A DNA stretch of 64,000 nucleotides from Magnetococcales bacterium (GTDB taxonomy: Bacteria > Pseudomonadota > Magnetococcia > Magnetococcales > Magnetaquicoccaceae). Below, one piece after another: positions 1 through 8,613 of this stretch; the stretch's first letter is position 1, and each line of letters opens with the position of its first letter. Made by a program: the position numbers and the translations under genes. The stretch is from assembly GCA_015231755.1 (NCBI GenBank), contig JADGAZ010000024.1, forward strand, positions 1 to 64,000. The letters run 5' to 3'. The notes under the pieces were generated by a model. That model did no database searches. It saw only the letters and a list, made by a program, of their open reading frames with translations, and was not told the DNA's origin.

Positions 1-78
1 AACGAATATAGACGATCCGGTGGTGCGGGTCAAGAGGAAAATGAAAGACGATTGCTTTTTTTGGACGTTTTTTAGCAA

Positions 79-894
79 TCAATTGATATGCAACAAAATT
101 TCCTTTACGAACTTCACTCCCAGAAAGGCCAGCACCAGCAACAGGTAGCCCCAGAGGGTCAAACGCACCGCTTTGCGCCCACGCCACCCCTGATAGTGAC
201 GCCCCAAAAGCAGTACGCCGAACACCAGCCAAGTGGCCAGGGTGAACAGCACCTTGTGGCTCCAGGCAAAGTAGACCCCCCGCACCTCGTGGGCATGGAT
301 CGCCCCGGTGGCAATGCTCATGGTCAACAGCAGAAAGCCCATGCGCACCATCAAGAAGAGAGTCGTCTCCAGGGCATGCAAAGGCGGCAGCATCTCGAAC
401 AGTCCCCCCAGATGTTTGCTCTTCAGGGCGCGCTCCTGAAAGGCATCCATCAACGCGAACACCGCCGCGATGGTGAACAGTCCATAAGCCAGCAGGGACA
501 GCACCAGGTGGGCGATCAGCCAGGGGCCGGTCACCCCCCGCACTTCGGGCACCGCGGAGTTGACGAACTGGGAGCTGCCCAGGGTGATCACCATCAACGG
601 CAGCAGCAGTACAGCCGCCGCACGGGTTTCCCGGTTCACCAGCCGCCAGCCCACCAGATACAGCAATCCCATCACCCCGGCGGACCACTCCAAGGAAAGG
701 GCCAGATTCATCCCCAGCCCTCCCCCGGAAGCCACCACACCGCGAATGATGGGAACCGCCTGCATCACCCAGCCGGCGGCCACCAGCCACCAGACCACTC
801 CCGACTCGTGACGGCTGCCCCGCAACTGATGATAGGTACACCAGACCGCTCCCATGGCATACAGTCCTGTGGCCGCCAGCAAATGCAGATCCAT
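79..894 (-). CDS. CcsA/YpjD-like cytochrome c assembly family membrane protein
   Basis: The 271-residue protein is almost entirely hydrophobic, with about eight membrane segments, as in the CcsA/CcmC/YpjD family of haem-handling inner-membrane proteins. A conserved-looking loop near residues 185-215 contains several His residues (HALE, then GAIHAHEVRG, then WSHK) in the positions expected for haem ligands. The family passes haem during c-type cytochrome maturation, but YpjD-type members of this length have no proven role. The start at 894 was chosen because AGGAGG lies about 10 bases upstream; an upstream in-frame start would add a basic, non-membrane stretch. It is divergent from ispDF. No other cytochrome c maturation gene is adjacent, so the exact function is inferred. 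Confidence 0.75.
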   Translation of the reverse strand: MDLHLLAATGLYAMGAVWCTYHQLRGSRHESGVVWWLVAAGWVMQAVPIIRGVVASGGGLGMNLALSLEWSAGVMGLLYLVGWRLVNRETRAAAVLLLPLMVITLGSSQFVNSAVPEVRGVTGPWLIAHLVLSLLAYGLFTIAAVFALMDAFQERALKSKHLGGLFEMLPPLHALETTLFLMVRMGFLLLTMSIATGAIHAHEVRGVYFAWSHKVLFTLATWLVFGVLLLGRHYQGWRGRKAVRLTLWGYLLLVLAFLGVKFVKEILLHIN

Positions 895-1014
895 ATTGAA
901 GTGACCTCCTCGTGGTCCAAGTTTTCCCGCTTGACGTCGCCGAACTTTTCCCCTACCCAATGATCCGGTTCCCTCCCCCCTTCCACTCTATATATAGAAG
1001 AGGAAAAGGCCATC

Positions 1015-2229
1015 ATGCCGCTTCAGCAGACTCCGGACCCCGGCACCGAACCCCTCACCCTGATCGTCGTTGCCGCCGGACAGGGCAAACGGTGCGGTGG
1101 CGCGTTGCCCAAGCAATACCAGGATCTCGACGGTCGCCCCCTGTTGGCCCATACCCTGGATCACCTGCACGCCGATCCTCGGATTGCGGCGATTCTGCCG
1201 GTGATCGCCCCGGATGGGGAGGAACTCTGGCAGGCCGTCATGGGCCGGCATCTGGTTTCCTGGCCCAAACTGCTGGCTCCGGTGGCAGGCGGGGCCGAAC
1301 GGCAGGAATCGGTCTTCAAGGGGCTCGCAAGCCTGATGCTGCCGGAATCCGCCTGGGTGGGTGTTCACGATGGGGCCAGGCCGTTTCCGGGCCGGGCGCT
1401 CCTCGACCGGCTGCTGTTGGCCCGCCGCCATGGGGAGGCCATTATTCCTGCCATTGTAATCCATGACACCATCAAAAGGATAGATGACTCGGAGCGGGTC
1501 ACGGAGACCCTGGATCGCTCGGTATTGCGCCGCGTCCAGACGCCCCAGATCTTTCGTTTCGGACTGTTGCACCACTGCCATCGGGAGGCGGCCCGCCTGG
1601 GAATCGTGGCCACGGATGACGCCTCTTTAATAGAAAGAAGCGACGTGGCCGTGCTGACGGTTCCAGGAGACGAAGCCAATCTCAAGGTCACCCGCCCCGA
1701 AGACTGGTTCCTGGCCCGACATCACTTGCATCAAAGGAGAGCCACCATGGACATGCGCATCGGACAAGGTTTTGACGTACACCGTTTCACCCCCGACAGA
1801 CCCTTGATTCTGGGAGGGGTGACCATTCCCCACGATCAAGGCTTGCTGGGCCATTCCGACGCGGATGTCTTGTTGCACGCGGTGATGGATGCCCTGCTCG
1901 GAGCCGCGGCGCTGCGGGATATCGGTCACCATTTTCCCGACACCGATCCGGCCTATCGGGGAGCCGACAGCCGGGAACTGCTGCGTGCGGTCCAAAAGGC
2001 GATCACCGACCAGGGATTCACGGTGATCAACGTGGATGCCACGATCATCTGTCAAGCGCCCCGGGTGGCGGCTTACATTCCCGACATGGTGGCGGTGATG
2101 GCCAAAATCCTGGCCATTCCCGCCGGACAGGTGAATGTCAAGGCGACCACCACCGAGCATCTGGGGTTCACCGGACGCCGGGAAGGGATCGCGGCCCAGG
2201 CCGTGGTCCTGCTGGGGCGTCGGGATTGA
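1015..2229 (+). CDS. ispDF: Bifunctional IspD-IspF enzyme (MEP isoprenoid pathway)
   Basis: This 404-residue protein joins two enzymes. Residues 1-235 are IspD (2-C-methyl-D-erythritol 4-phosphate cytidylyltransferase), with the nucleotide-binding motif [12 protein letters not shown] and Lys in LPKQYQ. Residues from 245 onward are IspF (2-C-methyl-D-erythritol 2,4-cyclodiphosphate synthase), with the metal ligands in GFDVHRF and [19 protein letters not shown]. The two steps are not consecutive in the pathway (IspE lies between). The fusion is typical of Alphaproteobacteria and some Epsilonproteobacteria. Translation starts at 1015 after an AGAGGA sequence. A second start signal lies inside the gene at the domain junction (see the site at 1733-1749). 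The ispH gene of the same pathway is at 58305. Confidence 0.95.
   Translation: MPLQQTPDPGTEPLTLIVVAAGQGKRCGGALPKQYQDLDGRPLLAHTLDHLHADPRIAAILPVIAPDGEELWQAVMGRHLVSWPKLLAPVAGGAERQESVFKGLASLMLPESAWVGVHDGARPFPGRALLDRLLLARRHGEAIIPAIVIHDTIKRIDDSERVTETLDRSVLRRVQTPQIFRFGLLHHCHREAARLGIVATDDASLIERSDVAVLTVPGDEANLKVTRPEDWFLARHHLHQRRATMDMRIGQGFDVHRFTPDRPLILGGVTIPHDQGLLGHSDADVLLHAVMDALLGAAALRDIGHHFPDTDPAYRGADSRELLRAVQKAITDQGFTVINVDATIICQAPRVAAYIPDMVAVMAKILAIPAGQVNVKATTTEHLGFTGRREGIAAQAVVLLGRRD
1733..1749 (+). promoter_or_regulatory. Internal Shine-Dalgarno and in-frame ATG before the IspF domain
   Basis: AAAGGAGA at 1733-1740 lies six bases before an ATG at 1747. That ATG is in frame with ispDF and corresponds to Met245, exactly at the IspD/IspF linker. 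The sequence is a better ribosome-binding site than the one in front of the full gene. It could be a relic of separate ispD and ispF genes or an active start making free IspF. Confidence 0.5.
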
Positions 2230-2339
2230 GCGGGAGGGGGGTATGATCTGTCAAAAACCATTTACCGCGCCCCCATGACTTGATAGTCTGAAAGACTCAC
2301 TTGGAAAAGTACGCACCGACCGGATGAGGATCTTGCGCC

Positions 2340-2660
2340 ATGCCCGACTCAAAAACCGAACAACGACGCCGTCACGAACGTTTTTCGTTCCACAACGCCG
2401 TGACCCTGACCCTGGAGGACGGACGCCAGTTCCAGGGAACCGTGGACAACATGGGCTTTGGCGGCGCGTCCATGATGGTCAGTGGGGATCCCCCCGAGAT
2501 CCCGTCCGGAAGCATGGGGAAACTGCGGGTGGTCTTTTTCGGACGTCCCACGGATTATCCCTGTAGCGTGGTGAGTGTCCACGGGAGCAAGCTGGGGATC
2601 AAGATTCTGCGGGCCGACTATCAGGGCGCCCCGGAGGAGATGCTGTCGGTCAAGGAGTGA
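2340..2660 (+). CDS. PilZ-domain protein
   Basis: This single-domain protein of 106 residues has the first PilZ motif near the N-terminus (RRRHERFSF, an RxxxR pattern). The second motif region is DNMGFGGASM, where PilZ proteins usually show (D/N)xSxxG. Here Met takes the usual Ser position, so c-di-GMP binding is likely but not certain. PilZ proteins act as effectors of c-di-GMP in motility, exopolysaccharide synthesis or transcription. The gene stands between ispDF and a convergent sugar-nucleotide epimerase, which gives no functional clue. The GGDEF/EAL protein at 50219 is the only c-di-GMP enzyme in the window. A GAGGA sequence lies upstream of the chosen start. Confidence 0.8.
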   Translation: MPDSKTEQRRRHERFSFHNAVTLTLEDGRQFQGTVDNMGFGGASMMVSGDPPEIPSGSMGKLRVVFFGRPTDYPCSVVSVHGSKLGIKILRADYQGAPEEMLSVKE

Positions 2661-2679
2661 TCCCGCCGACTGGCGGGCC

Positions 2680-3690
2680 TCACACCCCGTGATAGGCCCG
2701 ATACCAAGCCACGAAACGGCGTATGCCTTCACGCACCGGAGTTTCGGGACGAAAGCCCACATCCCGGATCAAGTCATCCACATCGGCCCAGGTGGCCGGC
2801 ACGTCGCCGGGCTGCATGGGCAACAGATTCTTGATGGCGCTTTTGCCCAGAGCCTCTTCCAGGGCGGCGATGTACTCCATCAACTCCACCGGCTGATTGT
2901 TGCCGATGTTGTAGATCCGATAGGGCGCGGAACTGGAACACGGATCGGGATGTTGACCGGACCAAGCGGGATCCGGTGTCGGGATCCGGTCCAAGACCCG
3001 CACCACCCCTTCCACGATGTCGTCCACATAGGTGAAATCCCGCCGCATGCGGCCCCCGTTGAACACGTCGATGGGCCGCCCCTCCAGAATGGCGCGGGTG
3101 AACAGGAACAACGCCATGTCGGGCCGTCCCCAGGGTCCGTAGACCGTGAAGAAACGCAGGCCGGTGACCGGCAGACGGAACAGATGGGCATAGGTATGGG
3201 CCATCAGTTCATTGGATTTCTTGGAGGCGGCGTACAGCGAGAGGGGATGATCGACGTTCTGATGCACGGAAAACGGCATGGTCTCGTTGGCCCCGTAAAC
3301 CGATGAGGACGAGGCGAACACCAGATGTTTCACTCCGGAGTGGCGACATCCCTCCAACAGATGGACAAAGCCGACCAGATTGCTTTCCACGTAGGACATG
3401 GGATTTTGCAGGGAGTAGCGTACTCCGGCCTGGGCGGCGAGATTGACCACGCCATCGAACCGTTCCTGCTGGAACAGCTCTTCCATGCCGGCGCGATCCG
3501 CCAGATCCATCCGGACAAAGGAGAATTCCTCCCGGTCGGTGAGGCGGGACAGGCGGGCGCGCTTGAGATTGACATCGTAATAGTCGTTGAGATTGTCCAA
3601 TCCCACCACCCGATCACCCCGCTCCAGCAGCCTGAGAGAGAGGTGGGAACCAATGAAACCCGCCGCTCCCGTAACGAGAACCTTGCCCAT
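2680..3690 (-). CDS. NAD-dependent nucleotide-sugar epimerase (UDP-glucuronate 4-epimerase type)
   Basis: The 336-residue short-chain dehydrogenase/reductase has the Rossmann motif [10 protein letters not shown] at residues 8-17, followed by the [12 protein letters not shown] stretch typical of UDP-glucuronate 4-epimerases (LspL/CapI/GAE group). The catalytic pair is seen in SSSSVYG (Ser/Thr) and YAASKKSNE (Tyr-x3-Lys). [15 protein letters not shown] and RDFTYVDD are also characteristic. It would convert UDP-glucuronate to UDP-galacturonate for LPS or capsule. The substrate could be made by the Ugd encoded at 54375. AGGAAAGG lies upstream of the start. The end is 19 bases from the convergent PilZ gene. 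Confidence 0.88.
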   Translation of the reverse strand: MGKVLVTGAAGFIGSHLSLRLLERGDRVVGLDNLNDYYDVNLKRARLSRLTDREEFSFVRMDLADRAGMEELFQQERFDGVVNLAAQAGVRYSLQNPMSYVESNLVGFVHLLEGCRHSGVKHLVFASSSSVYGANETMPFSVHQNVDHPLSLYAASKKSNELMAHTYAHLFRLPVTGLRFFTVYGPWGRPDMALFLFTRAILEGRPIDVFNGGRMRRDFTYVDDIVEGVVRVLDRIPTPDPAWSGQHPDPCSSSAPYRIYNIGNNQPVELMEYIAALEEALGKSAIKNLLPMQPGDVPATWADVDDLIRDVGFRPETPVREGIRRFVAWYRAYHGV

Positions 3691-3733
3691 GCGTTTTCCT
3701 TTCCTTTAGACTCTCGGTGAGTGACCCACGAGA

Positions 3734-4294
3734 ATGAACTATAAACGACATCAACCCGGAACGGAACCGCCCACAACGATGGACTCCATGGACTCGGAAA
3801 CCGCAGCCCAGGCATACCCACAGCCGTCACCCGGCGCGGTGCGCATTCACACGGATGGTGCCTGTAGCGGCAATCCTGGTCCCGGGGGATGGGGGGCTTT
3901 GCTGCGTTACGGCCCCCACGAAAAGAACCTGTCCGGTTTTGCGCCCCAGACCACCAACAATCGCATGGAGATGCTGGCCGCGATCCACGCCCTGGAGGCG
4001 TTGACCCGCCCATGCCGTGTGATTCTCAACACCGATTCGAGTTACGTCAAAAACGGGATCACCCAGTGGCTGCCCGGATGGAAGCTGCGGGGTTGGAAAA
4101 AGAGCGACGGCAAACCCGTACTCAACGCCGAGTTGTGGCGCAGGCTGGATGCTGCCTGTCTGAAACACGACGTGGAATGGCGCTGGGTCAAGGGACACGC
4201 GGGGGATCCGGGCAACGAAGCCGCCGACCAGTTGGCCCGGGAAGCCATTGTTTCGGGCCGCGCCGGCGCACTGCCCCCGGATCCCGCCGGTTGA
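3734..4294 (+). CDS. rnhA: Ribonuclease HI
   Basis: RNase HI degrades the RNA strand of RNA/DNA hybrids. All four acidic catalytic residues are visible: Asp in [17 protein letters not shown] (about residue 41), Glu in NNRMEMLAA, Asp in [11 protein letters not shown] and Asp in [15 protein letters not shown]. The basic handle segment ([12 protein letters not shown]) is also present. The protein has 186 residues, longer than the usual 150-155, because of a poorly conserved N-terminal stretch of about 33 residues. The true start is uncertain: ATGs at 3734 and 3779 both lack a strong ribosome-binding site. The gene is divergent from the epimerase gene. Confidence 0.95.
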   Translation: MNYKRHQPGTEPPTTMDSMDSETAAQAYPQPSPGAVRIHTDGACSGNPGPGGWGALLRYGPHEKNLSGFAPQTTNNRMEMLAAIHALEALTRPCRVILNTDSSYVKNGITQWLPGWKLRGWKKSDGKPVLNAELWRRLDAACLKHDVEWRWVKGHAGDPGNEAADQLAREAIVSGRAGALPPDPAG

Positions 4295-4454
4295 AGGCAA
4301 ACACCTCAAGGATCAAAGGTCACACATTTCGGTTTCAGTCCACTATTCATCCCAAAAAGGCACGAACCCAAACGGTTTCACCCAACGTGACCAACCGGCA
4401 CATCCGGGCGGAAGCGATCGTGTCCAAAGCAACCATCGCACGAGGAGGCATGAC

Positions 4455-4670
4455 ATGTTTGAAGATCAATTGCAGGCCGTGAACGAACTTCTGAAATCCA
4501 ATCCGAAATTTCGCGAGATGTACGAGCGTCACGAATCCCTGCGCAACGAAATCGACGAAACCCGCCATGTGCGCAATCAGTTCGACCTGGAGCGCCTCAA
4601 AAAGGAAAAGCTCCGCATCAAGGATGCCATGGCCGCCATGCTGGTCGAACACACCGCCGCCACCCTGTGA
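4455..4670 (+). CDS. YdcH/DUF465 family small protein
   Basis: The 71-residue, highly charged and mostly helical protein matches the YdcH/DUF465 family in length and pattern (one long helix, RHESLRNEIDE, then a second helix with LKKEKLRIKDAM). The function of this widespread family is not known. GAGGAGG lies about eight bases before the ATG at 4455. A strong intrinsic terminator follows directly, so the gene is probably a separate transcription unit or the end of the rnhA unit. Confidence 0.8.
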   Translation: MFEDQLQAVNELLKSNPKFREMYERHESLRNEIDETRHVRNQFDLERLKKEKLRIKDAMAAMLVEHTAATL

Positions 4671-4680
4671 GTGCCATGCC

Positions 4681-4718
4681 GCCGCGCCGGGGAAGTTTCC
4701 CTGGCGCGGCATTTTTTT
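4681..4718 (+). terminator. Intrinsic terminator after the YdcH-like gene
   Basis: An 8-bp GC-only stem (GCCGCGCC at 4681-4688 with GGCGCGGC at 4703-4710) is followed by A and seven T residues. It lies 10 bases after the stop codon of the YdcH-like gene. Confidence 0.85.
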
Positions 4719-4827
4719 GAGCGCGGCTTAAGTCCCGCATCCGCACAAGAAACCGGTCATGCCCGGGATCCGGTCCGGCATCGATGCCAAACATCACACC
4801 GGTCCCACCACCCTTGGTTTCAGCGGT

Positions 4828-5163
4828 TCAATACTTTCTCCAGACCTTGTTATGCCTGAAAATCGACTGCCCATTATTGTTTTCGACCGGTGCCGGAGGC
4901 GGAGGCAACGGGAGCCAATGGGTCGGGATCAACTGGGCACGATCCACCATCACCAGACCCTGGGCATTGACCCGTCCCAAAGCCAGATCCTGCCCATCGC
5001 TCACCAGCACCACCGAGTTGGGCCGGGGATGACGCTCACCGATGGGCATCCATGCCTTCTGCATGACCTGCACCAGCTGCTCCCCCACATCCACATCCGG
5101 GGATTCAAACCAGTCGAGAATCCGCTTGGCTTCCTGCAGATCCAATTTTCTGGGCAGTTTCAT
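4828..5163 (-). CDS. Hypothetical protein, 111 residues
   Basis: I do not recognise this protein. The first 85 residues look like a folded mixed alpha/beta domain (charged N-terminal helix, then VVLVSDGQDLALGRV and GLVMVDRAQLIP), and a run of prolines (PLPPPPAP) with a basic tail ends the protein. It has no signal peptide or membrane segment. AAGGGAGAG lies upstream of the ATG, which supports real translation. It is convergent with the YdcH-like gene and divergent from trmB, so the context gives no hint of function. Confidence 0.6.
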   Translation of the reverse strand: MKLPRKLDLQEAKRILDWFESPDVDVGEQLVQVMQKAWMPIGERHPRPNSVVLVSDGQDLALGRVNAQGLVMVDRAQLIPTHWLPLPPPPAPVENNNGQSIFRHNKVWRKY

Positions 5164-5367
5164 CCGCGCCTCTCCCTTGTTTTGTCCATGCGAAAGAGTT
5201 CACACCTCTCCCTTTATTATGAAAGGAAAACCCGATCCGTCAACCGGAGAGTGGATGCATGCGTGAACCCCTCTTTCGATTCCAGGTTCCACCATTCCGG
5301 CCCCGGGCTTGCAGCGGGTGCCTCTTGTTCCGACGCCTTTCATTGTCATGCATGTTAAGGAATCTCC

Positions 5368-6093
5368 ATGACCCACGACACCCCGCCCGCCCCCGCATCC
5401 GACACCTCGCCCGCCTGGAAACCCAAGGTTCACGGACGCAAGCGCGGTTTTCTCACCCCGAAGGAAAAAATCTGGCTGGATGCCACCCTCCCCGACTTCC
5501 AGCCTCCCCAGGCCGACAGCCGCGCCGCTCTGCTCGCCGCCCTCGGGGCCGATCCCGAACGGGGACGGCTGATATTGGAGATCGGATTCGGCAATGGTCA
5601 ATTTCTCGCCCCCCTGGCCGCCGCGCATCCCGAGGACCGGTTCATCGGCGTGGAGGTGTTCCAGGAGGGGATGGCGGCCCTGATCCGACGTCTGCAACGG
5701 GACCAGACCACCAATACCCGCATCATCCAAGAAGATGCCCGGCTTGCCCTGCAAGAGCTGATTCCTCCCTGCTCCCTGGACTGGGTGGTGATCAACTTTC
5801 CGGACCCCTGGCCCAAAAAGCGACATCACAAGCGGCGCATCGTCCAGGCGGAACTGCTGGATCTGCTGACCCAACGCATGGTCCCCGGCGGACTGCTCAC
5901 CCTGGCCACGGACTGGGAGGAGTACGCCTGGTGGATGGCGGAGGTGCTGGAAGCCCACAGCGGCTTTGAAAACCTCGCGGCCCCGGAACGGTTCGCTCCC
6001 CGTCCGGCGTTCTGGCACGAAACCCGCTTCGAGACCAAGGGCGTCCACGCCGGACGCACCATTCACCATCTGGCCTGGAGGCGTTTGCCTTGA
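5368..6093 (+). CDS. trmB: tRNA (guanine-N7-)-methyltransferase
   Basis: TrmB makes N7-methylguanosine at position 46 of tRNAs using S-adenosylmethionine. The 241-residue protein has SAM-binding motif I (LEIGFGNGQFLAPLA), the acidic motif after it (RFIGVEVFQEG) and the family signature NFPDPWPKKRHHKRRIVQ. The N-terminal 35 residues form the basic tail common in the family (KPKVHGRKRGFLTPKEK). AAGGAA lies upstream of the ATG. The MFS gene follows after 114 bases. Confidence 0.93.
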   Translation: MTHDTPPAPASDTSPAWKPKVHGRKRGFLTPKEKIWLDATLPDFQPPQADSRAALLAALGADPERGRLILEIGFGNGQFLAPLAAAHPEDRFIGVEVFQEGMAALIRRLQRDQTTNTRIIQEDARLALQELIPPCSLDWVVINFPDPWPKKRHHKRRIVQAELLDLLTQRMVPGGLLTLATDWEEYAWWMAEVLEAHSGFENLAAPERFAPRPAFWHETRFETKGVHAGRTIHHLAWRRLP

Positions 6094-6207
6094 GAGTCCA
6101 GGTGGAACGTGTACAAAACCTCACATTCAGGATATAAGGTTCATGTTCGGACGGCAGCACGTTCCCCCTTCATCCATGGCTCGAAACGGGATCACCCACA
6201 CCCCCCC

Positions 6208-7449
6208 ATGAAACCCAAAACCACCACCGGCATCATTTTCGTCGCGGTTTTTCTGGATCTGCTGGGATTCGGCATGGTCCTGCCACTCATGCCGTTGTAT
6301 GCGGCCGATCCCCGTTTTGCCGCCACCCCGGCCCAGATCGGCTGGCTGATGGCGATCTATTCGATCATGCAGTTTCTGTGCGCCCCCTACTGGGGACAGC
6401 TTTCCGACCGCATCGGCCGACGCCCGACCCTGCTGCTGGGATTGATGGGCTCGGCCCTGTCCTATCTGGCCTATGGGCTGGCCAACGCGTTGTGGATCCT
6501 GTTCGCGGCCCGGGCCGCCGCCGGCGTGATGGGAGCCAACATCGCCGTGGCCCAGGCGGCCCTGGCGGACCTCTCCCCTCCCGGAGAGCGTTCCAAGGCC
6601 ATGGGCCTGATCGGCGCGGCCTTCGGACTGGGATTCGTCATCGGACCGGCCTTCGGCGGCTGGCTGGCGGAATTCGGCGTGGCGGCGGCTCCTCTGGTGG
6701 CGGCGCTGATCACCGGCCTCAACGCCCTGGCGGCGTTTTATTATCTGCCGGAAACCCGCTCCCCGACACCTACCGGCACCCCATCCCCATCCGGACAGCA
6801 GCCACCCCGCTCCGGACACCCCCTGTTGTCCGCCAATCCCTGGCGTCTGGCGCGACGGTTTCCCGGCGCCTGGATCTCCAGTCTGATCATGGGGGGATTC
6901 ATCACCCTGTTTTCCGCCTTCGAGGTGACGCTGCCGTTATGGGGCAAGGATGCGCGACACTGGGACATGACCACCACCGGTTGGATCTTCACCTTCGTCG
7001 GCGTGATCGCGGTGGCCACCCAGGGCGGATTGGTGCGTCGGCTCATGCCCCGCATCGGCGAAAAACGGGCCGCCATGGCTGGTCTGCTGCTGGTGGTGGC
7101 GGGACTGTTCACCCTGCGCGCCGATGGCTGGCCGCTCCTGCTCGGGGCCTTGGCCCTGATCTCCGTGGGCAGCGGCTTGATCCATCCCTCCCTGTCGGGT
7201 CTGACCAGCCTCAACACCGATCCCGCCTCCCAGGGGAGCATGCTGGGACTGTTCCAGTCCATGAGCGCCCTGGGTCGCTGCCTGGGACCGGTGCTGGGAG
7301 GGGCAAGCTACAACGCGTTGCAAGGAGGCATTTTCGCCCTCACGGCCACGGGGATTGCCGGGGTGCTGGTGGGTTTCGTGCTGACACGCCACCGGATGCG
7401 GGATCTGCGCTCAATAGACGGGACAGGCCCATCACCAGACGCTCCATGA
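6208..7449 (+). CDS. MFS transporter, TetA/multidrug-efflux type
   Basis: The 413-residue protein has about 12 membrane segments and a central cytoplasmic loop rich in Pro, Thr and Ser (residues about 187-210). The drug:H+ antiporter motif A is GQLSDRIGRRP, between segments 2 and 3, and GAAFGLGFVIGPAFGG matches the motif C region of drug exporters. The N-terminal pattern (DLLGFGMVLPLMPLY) is like TetA(A-C)-type carriers. The substrate cannot be told. The start at 6208 has no clear ribosome-binding site. An upstream in-frame start would add a hydrophilic segment and seems less likely. The last 110 bases overlap the 3' end of the convergent holA. Confidence 0.85.
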   Translation: MKPKTTTGIIFVAVFLDLLGFGMVLPLMPLYAADPRFAATPAQIGWLMAIYSIMQFLCAPYWGQLSDRIGRRPTLLLGLMGSALSYLAYGLANALWILFAARAAAGVMGANIAVAQAALADLSPPGERSKAMGLIGAAFGLGFVIGPAFGGWLAEFGVAAAPLVAALITGLNALAAFYYLPETRSPTPTGTPSPSGQQPPRSGHPLLSANPWRLARRFPGAWISSLIMGGFITLFSAFEVTLPLWGKDARHWDMTTTGWIFTFVGVIAVATQGGLVRRLMPRIGEKRAAMAGLLLVVAGLFTLRADGWPLLLGALALISVGSGLIHPSLSGLTSLNTDPASQGSMLGLFQSMSALGRCLGPVLGGASYNALQGGIFALTATGIAGVLVGFVLTRHRMRDLRSIDGTGPSPDAP

Positions 7450-8413
7450 CCCGACGGGGCTCCCCTCCGCTCTTCAAGGAGCGGTCCGCCTCCTGACAGC
7501 GCAACAGCGCATTGGCCAGACGCCGGGACGACAACACCCGTACCTGAGTAAAAAATTCCGCCTTTTCTTTCCAGAACACCTGCAAGGCGGTGGCCACCGC
7601 ATCCGGGTTGTCCCCTTTGTCCAGCATGGCCGCCCCCTGAATCAAACGCCGCAACCGTTGGGTCAACAGTCCCAGCAACGCCAAGGGCTCATCCCCGGAC
7701 TCCAGCAGTCCGTCGAGAATGGTCAAAGCCGGCCCGACCCGACCCGCGAACACCGCCGCCGCCAAAGTGAATCCATTCTGGCTCCCGGACCCTCCCACGG
7801 ATTCGTATACATCCTCCAAGGCGATGCGCCGCCGATCCCCGAGAAACAGGTACAATTTTTCCATTTCCGACTCGGCGTTGCGGGCATCCCCCTCCAGCCG
7901 TTCGGCCAACAGCAGCACCGCGTCGTCGTCGGCGGAAAAACCCGCCTCCCGCAAGGTGGTGCGGATCCAGCCCACCAGCTCCCGTCCTTCCAGGGGATAA
8001 CAGGGCACGCACCAAGCGAGTTTGTGGAACTCGAAGGCTTTGCGCAACGGACTTTTGGCCTCCAGCGGACCGGCCAGCACCACCAGCACCGAACTTTTCG
8101 ACGGCGACTTCAGATAACGCAACAGCGCCTCCCGGGCCGGAGGAGCCAGTTGATCCGCGTCCTTGAGGAGCACGAAACGCCGCGCTGCCAAAAACGGAAA
8201 GGCGTTGCATCCACTCAAGAAACGCCCCACATCCAAATCCGCCCCGTGATGGCTTTCGGCATCCATATCCTCGTCTTCGACGCTCAGCACCGCCCGGCGC
8301 ACCAGCGCGGCCTGACGGGCCGCCAACCCCTGTTCCTGGCCATACAGCAGCAGGACCGGGGGTGGACCCTCCTGTTTCAAACGTTGAGGCACATCCCGTG
8401 CGTTCAATTTCAT
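7340..8413 (-). CDS. holA: DNA polymerase III, delta subunit
   Basis: HolA is the clamp-opening subunit of the clamp loader. The 357-residue protein has the family layout: an N-terminal AAA+-like domain beginning [14 protein letters not shown], then [20 protein letters not shown]-type sequences (here [10 protein letters not shown]), the [11 protein letters not shown] region of the lid domain, and a C-terminal helical collar domain. In many proteobacteria holA follows leuS-lptE; here those genes are 36 kb away. The C-terminal 36 codons overlap the end of the MFS gene on the other strand, and the last 20-25 residues ([19 protein letters not shown]) look unstructured and may be a late extension. 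Confidence 0.9.
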   Translation of the reverse strand: MKLNARDVPQRLKQEGPPPVLLLYGQEQGLAARQAALVRRAVLSVEDEDMDAESHHGADLDVGRFLSGCNAFPFLAARRFVLLKDADQLAPPAREALLRYLKSPSKSSVLVVLAGPLEAKSPLRKAFEFHKLAWCVPCYPLEGRELVGWIRTTLREAGFSADDDAVLLLAERLEGDARNAESEMEKLYLFLGDRRRIALEDVYESVGGSGSQNGFTLAAAVFAGRVGPALTILDGLLESGDEPLALLGLLTQRLRRLIQGAAMLDKGDNPDAVATALQVFWKEKAEFFTQVRVLSSRRLANALLRCQEADRSLKSGGEPRRVMERLVMGLSRLLSADPASGGVSARNPPAPRQSPWP

Positions 8414-8613
8414 GGTTTCATGATCCGTGGCTCGATCCAGTCCAGACAGAATGCCAACAGGTGGCCATCCTCATTGAAGTCTGGGAGCATAAGCCTTGCC
8501 AGGAAAAATTGCATCCGGCTGTCTCCTGGCGCAAAATCTGTTATGCTGATCTACCGCTTGAACGAACGAGCCGTGCTCCACCGGAAGCGACCCGAACCAC
8601 ACAGGGGATAGTC

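Noticed and set aside
50-80. An inverted repeat (GATTGCT/AGCAATC) at the end of the first gene
   Set aside because: The stem is only 7 bp with a long A/T-rich loop and no T tract after it on the minus strand, so I do not call a terminator.
987-998. A 12-base perfect palindrome (TCTATATATAGA) just before the ispDF ribosome-binding site
   Set aside because: Pure AT-alternating palindromes of this size occur by chance and may simply be the -10 region; I could not match it to a known operator.
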